A DNA stretch of 39,800 nt from CAZZKF01 sp964654995 (lineage in GTDB: Bacteria; Pseudomonadota; Alphaproteobacteria; CAZZKF01). Positions within the stretch are counted from its first letter, which is position 1. Each line of letters opens with the position of its first letter. The notes under the pieces are model-generated. The model was not told the DNA's origin. It saw only the letters and a list, made by a program, of their open reading frames with translations, and ran no database searches. The translations under genes were made by a program, and so were the position numbers. The stretch is taken from assembly GCA_964654995.1 (NCBI GenBank), contig CAZZKF010000019.1:1-39800 (forward strand), read 5' to 3'. This document shows positions 1 to 8,394 of the stretch, in pieces.

Positions 1-281
1 GCGGCGAGGTTCTGATGATGGCGTGGATGAACGCCGACGCCCTGCGCGAGACGCTCGCCACCGGCCGGGTGTGCTATTACTCGCGCTCGCGGGCGCGCCT
101 GTGGCGCAAGGGCGAGACCTCGGGCCATGTGCAGAGGCTCATCGAACTGCGCCTCGACTGCGACGGCGACACGCTGCTGCTCAGCGTCGATCAGACCGGG
201 GTGGCCTGCCATACCGGTGCGCGGACCTGCTTTTTCCGCGCCGGCCCGGCACCGACGCGCAGAGACGATGCGACCGACTGA
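1..281 (+). CDS. hisI: phosphoribosyl-AMP cyclohydrolase HisI, 3' part
   Basis: Third step of histidine synthesis: hydrolytic opening of the purine ring of phosphoribosyl-AMP in the cytoplasm. The 5' end lies outside the window; codons read in frame from base 3. Family hallmarks are visible: the VLMMAWMN stretch, YYSRSRARLWRKGETSGH, the metal-binding DCDGDTLL segment, and GVACHTGARTCFF with the paired cysteines that bind zinc. The stop is TGA at 279-281. This is a stand-alone HisI with no HisE domain after the final cysteine motif, as usual in alphaproteobacteria. No other his gene follows, so any his operon would lie upstream of the window. Confidence 0.95.
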   Translation, partial: GEVLMMAWMNADALRETLATGRVCYYSRSRARLWRKGETSGHVQRLIELRLDCDGDTLLLSVDQTGVACHTGARTCFFRAGPAPTRRDDATD

Positions 282-299
282 TCCCCGAGATTTGAACCG

Positions 300-311
300 C
301 TAAAATTTTAG
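300..311. promoter_or_regulatory. perfect 12-bp AT-rich palindrome downstream of hisI
   Basis: CTAAAATTTTAG is a perfect palindrome 19 bases after the hisI stop and about 80 bases before the small Cys-rich gene. It stands out in GC-rich surroundings. It could be an operator or part of a promoter for the 392 gene; the sequence alone does not decide. Confidence 0.3.
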
Positions 312-391
312 AGATCCTTCAGCGATTTTTCAGCCCCCGGCGCCATACTCCCGGACCCAGCGGGACAATCCGGTCATCAGGGGTCTGGGCC

Positions 392-583
392 ATGAACATC
401 ATCGGCGAAGACGGCCACGGTTTCGATATCGTCTGCGACTGCGGCAATGCCTTTTATGTGCTGAAATGCGCCGGCGTCGCCCATTGCCTGGAATGCCAGC
501 GCGCGGATGATCCGCGGCGTTTGCGCTACAAATGGGCGCGCCACAACAACCCCTTCGAGCCCGACACCTGCCAGGCGCTGTAG
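392..583 (+). CDS. small Cys-rich protein, unknown function
   Basis: A 63-residue protein with two closely spaced cysteine pairs, CDCG near residue 15 and CLEC near residue 32, plus one more cysteine near the C-terminus. The two pairs could make a small zinc-ribbon-like site. An AGGGG stretch about 12 bases upstream of the ATG is a plausible but weak ribosome binding site. It lies alone between hisI and tRNA-Arg. I do not recognise the family. The cysteine layout and ordinary codon use suggest a real gene, but it could be a chance reading frame. Confidence 0.5.
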   Translation: MNIIGEDGHGFDIVCDCGNAFYVLKCAGVAHCLECQRADDPRRLRYKWARHNNPFEPDTCQAL

Positions 584-619
584 AGCCAGTCTTTCCAGAG
601 CCGAATTACACTTGGGAAA

Positions 620-696
620 TGGCGACCCCGGCAGGACTCGAACCTGCGACCAATAGCTTAGAAGGCTACTGCTCTGTCCAGCTGAGCTACGGGGCC
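620..696 (-). tRNA. tRNA-Arg (anticodon UCU)
   Basis: Read on the minus strand the segment folds as a complete 77-base tRNA. The acceptor stem GGCCCCG pairs with CGGGGTC (one G-U pair). The D arm begins TAGCTCAGCTGG, and the T arm contains GGTTCGAGTCC. The anticodon loop is CTTCTAA with TCT at plus-strand positions 660-662. The 3' CCA is encoded in the DNA. It reads AGA codons, which are rare in this GC-rich DNA. Confidence 0.97.
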
Positions 697-729
697 GTCT
701 GATGCCGCCTGAAAAGCGGCGCGCCACGC

Positions 730-1008
730 CTATCTGAAATTGTCGGCATAGGCCTTGATCCGCAGGCGCGGGCGATGCGGCTCGTAAACGCGGTACGGAA
801 TGCCGTGGCGCTTCGCATAGGCGATCGCCGCCTCGCGGCTGGCGAACCGCAACTGCACCTGCTGGCGGGTATCGGCCGAGCCGGTCCAGCCCATCAGCGG
901 ATCGGCAAAGCGTGGACTGTCGGTCTCGAATTCAAGCACCCAGTCGTGGGTTCGCGCCTCGCCCTGCTGCATGGCGTTTCGTGCCGGCTTGTAAATGCGC
1001 GCCCGCAT
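730..1008 (-). CDS. ETC complex I accessory subunit (NDUFS4-like)
   Basis: A 92-residue homologue of the NDUFS4 accessory subunit, which sits on the hydrophilic arm of respiratory complex I and is typical of alphaproteobacteria and mitochondria. Diagnostic segments are MRARIYKPARNAMQQG at the N-terminus, THDWVLEFE, DPLMGWTGSADTRQQV, LRFASREAAIAYAKRHGI and the C-terminal KAYADNFR. I chose the ATG at 1008 because the family begins with this methionine. An in-frame upstream start at 1077 would add 23 residues with no family similarity. It is encoded alone, upstream of and in the same direction as tRNA-Arg, away from the main nuo operon, which is usual for this gene. Confidence 0.93.
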   Translation of the reverse strand: MRARIYKPARNAMQQGEARTHDWVLEFETDSPRFADPLMGWTGSADTRQQVQLRFASREAAIAYAKRHGIPYRVYEPHRPRLRIKAYADNFR

Positions 1009-1130
1009 CGGTTTCACTCCCCGCAACGTCCCGCATGACAAGGCGGCTCGTTCGAGCCGCGCCGCCCCCGGTAACATGCCGCCCCGCAGGCCCGCCCGTC
1101 AAGGGCCGTCTGAGCGTCGTTTACGGCCCC

Positions 1131-1180
1131 TGTGCCCAATCTGCCACACTCGCTGAAAACTATGAAGTTTCACACAAATC
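1131..1180 (+). promoter_or_regulatory. upstream element of TonB receptor 1 (copy 1 of 2)
   Basis: A block nearly identical to 3797-3846, ahead of the second receptor. The first 23 bases match exactly, followed by AAAACTATGA and a partly conserved tail. It begins TGTGCCCAATCTGCCACA (1131-1148), an imperfect palindrome TGTG-N10-CACA. It starts 154 bases before the ATG, against 157 for the second copy. A shared operator with promoter is the simplest reading; CTATGA may be part of a -10 region. Confidence 0.6.
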
Positions 1181-1284
1181 CGGCTCTCGCAGCGGCTGCG
1201 CCATGATAAGATTTTTGCGATGGAGGCACAGGCTAACCCTCTGTCTCCACTCCAAATTTCGAAAGATTCAAAGGAGGCATTGAT

Positions 1285-3654
1285 ATGACGCATCAGCCGA
1301 AGCGAATGCGCTGTGCACTGCCATCATGGTCATGCCGAGCCAGGCGCCTGGCACTGGGCGCGGTCTCGGCGTTTGCCCTGGTGATGCCGGCGCTGGCCCA
1401 GAACGCCGGCGACGAAGCCCAAAGCGACGAGCTGGCGATCGAGGAAATCACCGTCACCGCCACCAAGCGCGGCGTCCAGAAACTGCAGGACGTGCCGATG
1501 GCGATCAGTGCGCTGAGCGGCGAGACGCTGCGCGACATGGGCGCCCAGAATTTCATGGACTACGCGGGCCTGATTCCCGGCCTCCAGTTCCAGGACCTGG
1601 GCCCGGGTGACAAGGAATACATCATCCGCGGCGGCAATTCGGTCGGCGCCTCCACCTCGGGCGTCTATTTCGACGAGGCGGTGATCACCGGCCGCAACAA
1701 GGAAGACGGCGGCGGCCGCCAGCCGGATCCCAAGCTCTATGACATCGAACGCATCGAGGTGCTGAAAGGTCCGCAGGGCACGCTTTACGGCGCCAGTTCG
1801 ATGACCGGCACCATCCGGATCATCACCAACAAGCCCGACCCCACCGGCTTCGAGGGTTTCGTCGATGCCGAGGTGTCTGGCACCCGCAAGGGCAGCGCCA
1901 ATTACAATTTCGACGGCATGCTCAATTTCCCGGTGGTCGAGGACAAGCTGGCCCTGCGCCTGGTGGGCTGGGTCAACGACAATTCCGGCTTCATCGATCA
2001 GGTGCGGCTGCCGAACAAGAACATCAACACCGAAAACGTCGAGGGCGGCCGCTTTTCCTTGCGCCTGTTCGCCACCGACAGGCTGACGATCACCAGCATG
2101 GTGATGGTTCAGCACATGGACACCAACGGCTCCTCCCGGTTCACCCCGGGCAGCGAATTCTTCGCCGTTCCGGTGCCCGGCTTTCCCAATGTCCAGGGCT
2201 GCGATTTGTGCAATGTCGACTTTACCGTCAGCCCCTGGAAAGAGGACATGAAGCTGTACAGCGGCACGCTCGAATGGGAAACCGACTACGGCACGCTTCT
2301 CGCCACCACCAACTGGTTCCGCCGCGACATCGAGTTCAGCTTCGACGGCACGCCGATCCTGTTCGCGCTGTTCGATCTGTTCCTCGGCAGTGTCGATCTC
2401 GCCAAGCCGTCGATCACCGTGCAGCCGCAGTTCCGGCGGATGTGGTCGAACGAGATCCGCTTCTCGTCCGATCTCGATGGGCCGATCAACTTCGTCATCG
2501 GCGCGTTTCTGTCGCGTGAGAAGAAGTTTTTCGACGTCCAGGTCTTCGTCGCCAACGACCTCGGCGCGCCGGCCGGCCCGTTCGACACCAGCCCCGAAGG
2601 TGATTTCTTCGCCGGCGGCGACACGATCTTCGGGCGCAACCGGCGGATCAACACCGACCAGGAGGCGATTTTCGGCGAAGTCACCTTCGAGGTGGCGGAA
2701 AATGTCGAGCTGATCGGCGGCTTCCGCTGGTTCAATTCCAACATCGACGACCTCGAGCAGGCGACCAAGCCGTTCGGCGGCTTCCCGCCCGACACCGGCC
2801 CCAACGAGGAAACCTTCAAGCTGGATGAAAGCAAGGCGACGTTCAAGGGCGGCATCAACTGGCATCCGGCCGAGGACCAGCTGGTCTATTTCGTCGCCGC
2901 CCAGGGCTTCCGCGAAGGCGGCATCAACGATGTCGGCATCCCCGAGGTCGCGCAAATTCCCCGCTTCTTCAAGCAGGACAACCTGTGGAACTACGAAGTC
3001 GGGGCCAAGACCCAGTGGCTGGACCGGCGCTTGATCGTCAATCTCGCCGTGTTCTTCACCCGCTGGGACAATATCCATACCGTGGTCAAGGATCCGACCG
3101 GCGCCTTCCAGTTCGTCACCAATGGCGGCAATGCCAAGATCGACGGCGTCGAGCTCGAGATCACGGCGGTGCCGGTCGAGGGACTGACGCTGACCGCCGG
3201 GGCGTCGTACACGGATGCACGGCTGTCGACCGATGCGCCGTTTGCCAATGGCGTGGTCCTCGACGACGGCTCGTTCTTCCAGGACCCGAACGCCGGCCTC
3301 AAGGGCGACAAGGTCCCCAACATTCCGGACTGGCAGTTCGGCATTTCCGGGACCTACATCTGGCCGGTGTTCACCGGCGACTGGGACGCCATGGTTCGCA
3401 TCGACTGGACTTATATGGGCGATCGCGGCAACCAGTTCCGGCCCACCAGCCCGTTCTTCGTGCCGCTCAAGAGCTACAATGTGCTCAACCTGAACATGGC
3501 GGTGACCGACGGTGCCTGGCGGGTCGGCATCTTTGCCCGCAATCTGACCGACACCCGGGCGCAAGTGGATGCGATTCGCTCGCAGCAGGACCCGCTGGGC
3601 TTCCTGACCATCCGCCCGCGGACCGTTGGTGCGACGCTCTCACGCCGGTTCTGA
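1285..3654 (+). CDS. TonB-dependent outer-membrane receptor (paralogue 1)
   Basis: A 789-residue outer-membrane active transporter that imports a ligand using TonB/ExbBD energy. A signal peptide of about 39 residues (hydrophobic core ALGAVSAFALVMPALA, then QN) is followed by the TonB box EEITVTATKR. The plug domain has LQDVPMAISALSG, the GLQFQD region, EYIIRGG and VLKGPQGTLYGASSMTGTIRIITNKP. A beta-barrel follows and ends in Phe (LSRRF), the usual barrel-assembly signal. A Cys pair (CDLC) lies in a probable extracellular loop. AAGGAGG at 1271-1277, 7 bases before the ATG, fixes the start. The neighbour at 3954 is a close paralogue with matching flanks. The ligand is unknown; the receptor class is common in catabolic clusters of sphingomonad-like bacteria. 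Confidence 0.95.
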   Translation: MTHQPKRMRCALPSWSCRARRLALGAVSAFALVMPALAQNAGDEAQSDELAIEEITVTATKRGVQKLQDVPMAISALSGETLRDMGAQNFMDYAGLIPGLQFQDLGPGDKEYIIRGGNSVGASTSGVYFDEAVITGRNKEDGGGRQPDPKLYDIERIEVLKGPQGTLYGASSMTGTIRIITNKPDPTGFEGFVDAEVSGTRKGSANYNFDGMLNFPVVEDKLALRLVGWVNDNSGFIDQVRLPNKNINTENVEGGRFSLRLFATDRLTITSMVMVQHMDTNGSSRFTPGSEFFAVPVPGFPNVQGCDLCNVDFTVSPWKEDMKLYSGTLEWETDYGTLLATTNWFRRDIEFSFDGTPILFALFDLFLGSVDLAKPSITVQPQFRRMWSNEIRFSSDLDGPINFVIGAFLSREKKFFDVQVFVANDLGAPAGPFDTSPEGDFFAGGDTIFGRNRRINTDQEAIFGEVTFEVAENVELIGGFRWFNSNIDDLEQATKPFGGFPPDTGPNEETFKLDESKATFKGGINWHPAEDQLVYFVAAQGFREGGINDVGIPEVAQIPRFFKQDNLWNYEVGAKTQWLDRRLIVNLAVFFTRWDNIHTVVKDPTGAFQFVTNGGNAKIDGVELEITAVPVEGLTLTAGASYTDARLSTDAPFANGVVLDDGSFFQDPNAGLKGDKVPNIPDWQFGISGTYIWPVFTGDWDAMVRIDWTYMGDRGNQFRPTSPFFVPLKSYNVLNLNMAVTDGAWRVGIFARNLTDTRAQVDAIRSQQDPLGFLTIRPRTVGATLSRRF

Positions 3655-3679
3655 ACCGATCCGAAAAACACCAGACCCG

Positions 3680-3704
3680 GGGGCCCCGTCACGGGGCCCC
3701 TTTT
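3680..3704 (+). terminator. intrinsic terminator after TonB receptor 1
   Basis: A hairpin GGGGCCCC-GTCAC-GGGGCCCC (8-bp perfect stem, 5-base loop) followed by TTTT, 25 bases after the receptor stop. Stem and loop are identical to the terminator after the second receptor at 6341. Confidence 0.88.
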
Positions 3705-3796
3705 CATTGCGCCCGCAGGCGCGCCGGCCCACGCCGTCGACCTGCCGCTTGCCTCGGCTGTCCGACGAGATCGATTTCGGCATTGCTTCCCGGTGT

Positions 3797-3846
3797 TGTG
3801 CCCAATCTGCCACACTCGCCAAAAACTATGACTTTTCAAGCAAATA
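3797..3846 (+). promoter_or_regulatory. upstream element of TonB receptor 2 (copy 2 of 2)
   Basis: The second copy of the element at 1131-1180. TGTGCCCAATCTGCCACA lies at 3797-3814, then CTCGC, AAAACTATGA and a diverging tail. It is 157 bases upstream of the receptor start. The 3655-3953 gap otherwise holds the preceding terminator and the ribosome binding site AAGGAGG at 3940-3946. Confidence 0.6.
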
Positions 3847-3953
3847 CGGTTATGGTCTCGGCGGCGCCGTGTTAGGGTCCATGCACCAAAAAGCACGGCC
3901 CGACAGGCCAGCCCCCACCCCAACCTTCGAATCATCTCCAAGGAGGCATGAAT

Positions 3954-6314
3954 ATGATACAGCAGCCGAAACGACTGCGCCGCCTGCAGGCGTGGTCTTG
4001 TCAGACCCGACGCCTGGCATTGGGCGCAGTCTCGGCGCTTGCGCTGGCGACCCCGGTGCTGGCCCAGAACACCGACAATGAGGCCCAGACCGACGAATAC
4101 GGGATCGAAGAGATCACCGTCACGGCCACCAAACGCGGGGCACAGCTTCTGCAGTCGGTGCCGATGGCGATCAGCGCCGTCACCGGTGAAACCCTGCAGG
4201 ACATGGGCATCGCCGATTTCTCGAGCATTGCCGGTCAAATCCCCGGGCTTGTCTATCAGGACCTGGGCCCCGGCGACCGTGAATATGTGATCCGCGGCAT
4301 CAATTCGACCGGTGCCGCCACCGTCGGCGTCTACTACGACGAAACCGTGATCACCGCCCGGAACTCGGAAGACGGCGGCGGACGCCAGGCCGATATCAAG
4401 CTCTACGACCTCGAACGGGTCGAGATCCTGAAAGGGCCGCAGGGCACGCTCTACGGTGCCGGCTCGATGAGCGGCACCATCCGGCTGGTGACCAACAAGC
4501 CCAATCCTACCGAGATCGAGGGCCGGGCCGAGGCCGAAGTCTCCGGCACCCGCAAGGGCGGCACCAATTACGTGCTCAACGGCATGCTCAACCTGCCCGT
4601 CATCGAGGGCAAGCTGGCACTGCGCGCCGTCGGCTGGATCACCGACAATTCCGGCTACATCGATCAGGTCCGGCTGCCGTTCAAGAACATCAATACCGAG
4701 AACGTCGAAGGCGGCCGGGTGACGCTGCGGGCATGGCCTTCGGAAAACCTGACGCTGACCGGATCGCTGACCATTCAGAACAACAAGGTCGGCGGGTCGT
4801 CCCGGTTCACGCCGGGGGACGAGTTCTTCGCGATTCCGGTCCCGGGCTTTCCCAATGTGTCGGGCTGCGACCTGTGCAACGTCGATTTCACCCAGAGCCC
4901 ATGGAACGAAGACATCAATATTTACAGCGGCACCGCCGAATACCAGTCATCCTACGGAACGCTGCTGGCCACCACCAACTGGTTCGAGCGGGGAATCGAT
5001 TTTGCATTCGACTCGTCACCGATCCTGTTCGTCTTCGGGGTGCCGGTCCCGGCGGTCACTCTGGAGCCGCAGCATCGTCGCATCTGGTCGAACGAAGTCC
5101 GCTTTGCCTCCGATCTCGACGGACCCTTTCAGTTCGTTGTCGGCGGCTTTCTGTCGCGCGAAAAAAAGAACTTTTCGGTGCGGGTGATCACGGTCGACGA
5201 AAACGGGCTGCCTGAAGGAAACTTCGACACCACGCCGGCCGGAGACGCGCTGATCGGCCCGGATGGCGAATTTCTCAACGGCGATGAAGGCAACACCTTC
5301 TTCGGACGCATCAGAAATATCGAGATCGATCAGGAAGCGGTGTTCGGCGAATTGAGCTACGACCTCCTGGAAAACCTGACGGCCACCGCCGGCGTCCGGT
5401 GGTTCCAGTCGTCGATCACCTCGTTCGAGACCAATGACAAGCCGTTTGCCGGCTTCCCGCCGGATGACGGTCCGCAATTCGAGACCATCGGTTCATCGGA
5501 TAACAAGGTCACCTTCAAGTTCAATCTCGCTTATCAGGTGACGCCTGACCGTCTGGTGTATTTCACCGCGGCGCAGGGCTTCCGCGAAGGCGGCGTCAAC
5601 GGCGCCGGGATTCCGGCAGTGGCCCAGATTCCACGCGGCTTCGGCCCGGATTCCCTGTGGAACTACGAGCTCGGCACCAAGACGAGCTGGTTCGACAACC
5701 GTCTGGTCCTCAACGGAGCCCTCTATTTCATCCGCTGGAGCAACATCCAGGTCGAAGGCCAGGATGCCACCGGTGCTTTCACCTTCCGGCGTAACGCCGG
5801 CAAGGCATCCGTTGACGGTGTCGAGATCGAGGTGACGGCAATGCCGACCGACGGGCTGACGATCACCGCCGGAGGGTCATGGCAGAATGCCCGCCTGACC
5901 CAGGATTCGCCGGCCGCCATCGCCGATCCGACGACGCCCGAGTTCGATCCCAACGCCGGCCTCAAGGGCGATCACATTCCCAATGTGCCGAAATGGCAGT
6001 TCAGCGCCAACGCCCAGTATTTCTGGCCCATCGGCCGGGACATGGAAGGTCTGTTCCGTCTCGACTGGAGCTATCGCGGCAAGACCGCCAACCAGTTGCG
6101 CCCGACCAGTCCGTTCTATGTGCCGCTGGACAGCTACAGCCTGGTCAATGTGCGCGCCGGCATCACCTGGAACGACTGGCGCGCGATCGTGTTCGCCACC
6201 AACCTGTTCGACAAACGCGCCCAGGTCGATGCCATTCGCGCCCAGCAGGACCCGCTGGCGTTCCTGACCGTGCGTCCGCGCACCGCCGGGGTGACCTTGT
6301 CCAGGAAGTTCTGA
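3954..6314 (+). CDS. TonB-dependent outer-membrane receptor (paralogue 2)
   Basis: A 786-residue receptor closely related to the one at 1285 along its whole length, including the signal peptide (LALGAVSALALATPVLA), the TonB box EEITVTATKR, plug motifs (EYVIRGINSTG, ILKGPQGTLYGAGSMSGTIRLVTNKP), the CDLC pair in a loop, and the C-terminal LSRKF. An ATG at 3948 also exists but is only one base from the AAGGAGG. The ATG at 3954 has 7-base spacing and aligns exactly with the paralogue's start, so it is preferred. Divergence is spread through the barrel, with an extra loop segment around residues 430-450, so the ligands may differ. Both genes look monocistronic, each between its own element and terminator. 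Confidence 0.95.
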   Translation: MIQQPKRLRRLQAWSCQTRRLALGAVSALALATPVLAQNTDNEAQTDEYGIEEITVTATKRGAQLLQSVPMAISAVTGETLQDMGIADFSSIAGQIPGLVYQDLGPGDREYVIRGINSTGAATVGVYYDETVITARNSEDGGGRQADIKLYDLERVEILKGPQGTLYGAGSMSGTIRLVTNKPNPTEIEGRAEAEVSGTRKGGTNYVLNGMLNLPVIEGKLALRAVGWITDNSGYIDQVRLPFKNINTENVEGGRVTLRAWPSENLTLTGSLTIQNNKVGGSSRFTPGDEFFAIPVPGFPNVSGCDLCNVDFTQSPWNEDINIYSGTAEYQSSYGTLLATTNWFERGIDFAFDSSPILFVFGVPVPAVTLEPQHRRIWSNEVRFASDLDGPFQFVVGGFLSREKKNFSVRVITVDENGLPEGNFDTTPAGDALIGPDGEFLNGDEGNTFFGRIRNIEIDQEAVFGELSYDLLENLTATAGVRWFQSSITSFETNDKPFAGFPPDDGPQFETIGSSDNKVTFKFNLAYQVTPDRLVYFTAAQGFREGGVNGAGIPAVAQIPRGFGPDSLWNYELGTKTSWFDNRLVLNGALYFIRWSNIQVEGQDATGAFTFRRNAGKASVDGVEIEVTAMPTDGLTITAGGSWQNARLTQDSPAAIADPTTPEFDPNAGLKGDHIPNVPKWQFSANAQYFWPIGRDMEGLFRLDWSYRGKTANQLRPTSPFYVPLDSYSLVNVRAGITWNDWRAIVFATNLFDKRAQVDAIRAQQDPLAFLTVRPRTAGVTLSRKF

Positions 6315-6340
6315 CAGGCGCCATCACCGAACCGACTGAA

Positions 6341-6365
6341 GGGGCCCCGTCACGGGGCCCCTTTT
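6341..6365 (+). terminator. intrinsic terminator after TonB receptor 2
   Basis: The same hairpin as at 3680: GGGGCCCC-GTCAC-GGGGCCCC followed by TTTT, then CTTTT. It starts 27 bases after the receptor stop and also faces the 3' end of the convergent LLM oxidoreductase gene. On that strand the U-tract is poor. Confidence 0.88.
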
Positions 6366-6394
6366 CTTTTGGCGGGCGTATCAGCCGCGAGAAT

Positions 6395-7393
6395 TCAGCC
6401 GTGAAAATAGGGGATGACCTGCTCGCCCATCAGGCGGATGGCGGCGCGCGCATCGGGCCCCAGCGGCCCGCCGAGATTGACATGGGTGACGCCGGCCCCG
6501 GCCAGATATTCGATGCCCGCAATCACCTCTTTCGGCGTGCCGACGATGGCGAGGCGCAGCATCTCGTCCGTCACCGCGGCTGCCGCGTCCTCATAGCGCC
6601 CCTCGGATACCAGGGCTTTCAGGGGCGCGAAATCTTCCGGGGTGAGGCCGATGGGGGCCAGCGCCGGCGCCTCCAGATAGGGCCCGAAATAGGCGATCAT
6701 CGGGCGCAGATGATCGCGCGCGGCACGCCCGTCTTCCGAGAGCGACAGCCAGGCGCAGCCGCAGATATCCACCTCGGCCGGATCGCGGCCCGCCCGCTCG
6801 GCCCCGGAGCGGATGCTGGAAACCATATAGGGCGCGCCCTCGGGCGGCGTGAGCATCGGCAGGCTGCCGTCGCCGATCTCGCCGCTCAATGCCAGATAGT
6901 CGGGCCCGAAGGCGCAGACATAGACGGGAATGCGGGCGCGCAGGGGTTTGAACCGCAGATAGCACTGTTTGGTCCAGTGAAAGGCCTCGCCCTGATAATC
7001 GACCACCTCGCCGGCGAGCAGGCGGCGCACGATGTCCACCGCCTCGCGGGTGCGGGTGATGTGATCGGAGGCATCGAGGCCGACCCAGCCGACCATGTCC
7101 TCGGTGTGCAGGCCGAGCCCGAGGACCGCACGGCCGCCCGACAGCTCATCGAGCGTCGCCACATAACAGGCGATTTCCCACGGGTCGGTGGTATAGGGGT
7201 TGGTGCCGACGCTGCCCAGTTCGATGCGCGAGGTGTGCTCGGCCACGGCGCTGGTCATCACCCAGGTGTGGCGCATGAAGGGATCATGCGGGAACCACAG
7301 GGAATCGAAGCCGGCGCGCTCGCCTTCGATGGCCAGATCGACCAGCGCGCGCGGGCCGCCGACATACTGAATGAGGCGCAGGCCGAACTTCAT
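6395..7393 (-). CDS. LLM-class (luciferase-like) flavin/F420-dependent oxidoreductase
   Basis: A 332-residue TIM-barrel oxidoreductase of the bacterial luciferase superfamily, resembling methylenetetrahydromethanopterin reductase-type and F420-dependent members. Visible features are the N-terminal MKFGLRLIQYVG strand, ERAGFDSLWFPHD, SRIELGSVGTNPYTTDPWE, the cofactor-region SGGRAVLGLGLH, a HWTKQCYLRFKPLR segment and the C-terminal AGVTHVNLGGPLG. Whether it uses F420 or FMN cannot be told; no F420 synthesis gene is in the window. It is the last gene of a minus-strand operon. Its ATG overlaps the stop of the upstream Fe-S gene by 4 bases (7390-7393), indicating translational coupling and a shared pathway. 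Confidence 0.88.
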   Translation of the reverse strand: MKFGLRLIQYVGGPRALVDLAIEGERAGFDSLWFPHDPFMRHTWVMTSAVAEHTSRIELGSVGTNPYTTDPWEIACYVATLDELSGGRAVLGLGLHTEDMVGWVGLDASDHITRTREAVDIVRRLLAGEVVDYQGEAFHWTKQCYLRFKPLRARIPVYVCAFGPDYLALSGEIGDGSLPMLTPPEGAPYMVSSIRSGAERAGRDPAEVDICGCAWLSLSEDGRAARDHLRPMIAYFGPYLEAPALAPIGLTPEDFAPLKALVSEGRYEDAAAAVTDEMLRLAIVGTPKEVIAGIEYLAGAGVTHVNLGGPLGPDARAAIRLMGEQVIPYFHG

Positions 7394-8391
7394 GATCCAT
7401 TCTCCCTGTCCAGCCTGCCGATCCAGCGGGCCTGGGCGGCGTAAGAATCGGGCAAGGCGTCCTGTTCCTCCGCCGCCACCATATCGGCGAGGCGTGCCGC
7501 CTTTTCGGGGGTCGATTCGGAAATGTCGTCGAGCGCGTCGGCCAGCATCGCCTCATAGTCGGCGCCGACCGGGCAGACGTCGGCGCAGCGCCGGCAACCG
7601 GTAATCACCCCGGCGCCGCGCAGGATGCTCTGCCACAAGTCGAAGCTGGTCTTGGAGCGCAGCAGATCCTTCTGGCGCGCCGCATCCGGCTCGTTCATCA
7701 CGTCTTCGAGGAATTCGGTGAGCCGGGCAAAGCCGTGGGGGCTGCGATAGCGATCGCAGGCCGGCCAGTCGCGGGCCCAGTGGCCGATGACGTCGCCGGG
7801 ACAGGCCTGCAGGCAGCGCCCGCAGGTTGGCCCAAGACACAGGGCGGTCTCGATGCGCGCGTCCGGCTCGACATCGACCGAGCACAGCACCGCGCTCAGG
7901 GTCACCCGCGGGCCGAACTCGGGCGTGAGCAGTTGCAGGTTCAGCCCCAGGGTGCCCAGCCCGGCCTCGACCGCCGCATGCGGCAAGGACAGCAGCGGCG
8001 TCTGATGGGCTAGCGGGTCGCCCTCGTAGCGCCAGGGATCGACATGGGTGGGCGGCACGATCAGCGCCGGAAAGCCCTGATCCTCGAGCCACAGGACGAG
8101 CTCAAGCGCCGTCTCTTCGAGGGCGGTTACGGCAAGCTCGTCGTTGTAGTACTTGTGGCGCTCGTCCCATTTGAGCAGCCGCGTGGCGCCGCCTGAGAGG
8201 CGCTTGGCGAGCACGATGACGCGCCCGCCATCGTAATCGGTGATGTCGCAGGGGCGCCGCGGGTCGTCGGGGTCGGGCGGGTGTGCGTCCATCACGCCTC
8301 CATCGGCAATGCCGACCAGATCGGCGCCCAATGCCCGCGCCTTGTCCTTGATCGCCGCCGCCGTCAGCGGGGTGCGGTAGATCGCCACCAT
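7390..8391 (-). CDS. QueG-like 4Fe-4S protein (epoxyqueuosine-reductase superfamily), 1
   Basis: A 333-residue protein with the architecture of the QueG/reductive-dehalogenase superfamily: an N-terminal domain (KARALGADLVGIAD), the central AGLGTLGLNLQLLTPEFGPRVTLSAVL segment, then ferredoxin-type cysteines. Cysteines at 185, 190, 193 and 197 (CLGPTCGRCLQACP), 212, and 266, 269 and 273 (CRRCADVCPVG) are enough for two 4Fe-4S clusters. Classical QueG has a CxxCxxCxxxCP pattern; here the first pair is spaced by four residues. The catalytic Asp context of QueG is not obvious, so tRNA modification is unlikely. It starts 3 bases after the stop of paralogue 2 and overlaps the LLM gene by 4 bases. 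The substrate is unknown. Confidence 0.82.
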   Translation of the reverse strand: MVAIYRTPLTAAAIKDKARALGADLVGIADGGVMDAHPPDPDDPRRPCDITDYDGGRVIVLAKRLSGGATRLLKWDERHKYYNDELAVTALEETALELVLWLEDQGFPALIVPPTHVDPWRYEGDPLAHQTPLLSLPHAAVEAGLGTLGLNLQLLTPEFGPRVTLSAVLCSVDVEPDARIETALCLGPTCGRCLQACPGDVIGHWARDWPACDRYRSPHGFARLTEFLEDVMNEPDAARQKDLLRSKTSFDLWQSILRGAGVITGCRRCADVCPVGADYEAMLADALDDISESTPEKAARLADMVAAEEQDALPDSYAAQARWIGRLDRENGS

Positions 8392-8394
8392 GCA

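Noticed and set aside
1009..1284. Riboswitch (cobalamin type) upstream of TonB receptor 1
   Set aside because: I could not find the conserved B12-box-like sequence or a multi-stem leader; the conserved block looks like an operator/promoter.
1330..3564. 744-residue open frame on the minus strand
   Set aside because: It is the exact shadow of TonB receptor 1 in GC-rich DNA, His/Asp/Val-rich with no recognisable domain, and the plus strand has a complete signal peptide, plug and barrel.
5879..7444. 521-residue plus-strand frame spanning the end of TonB receptor 2 and the LLM gene
   Set aside because: It runs through the receptor in another frame, a terminator and then antisense to the LLM gene.
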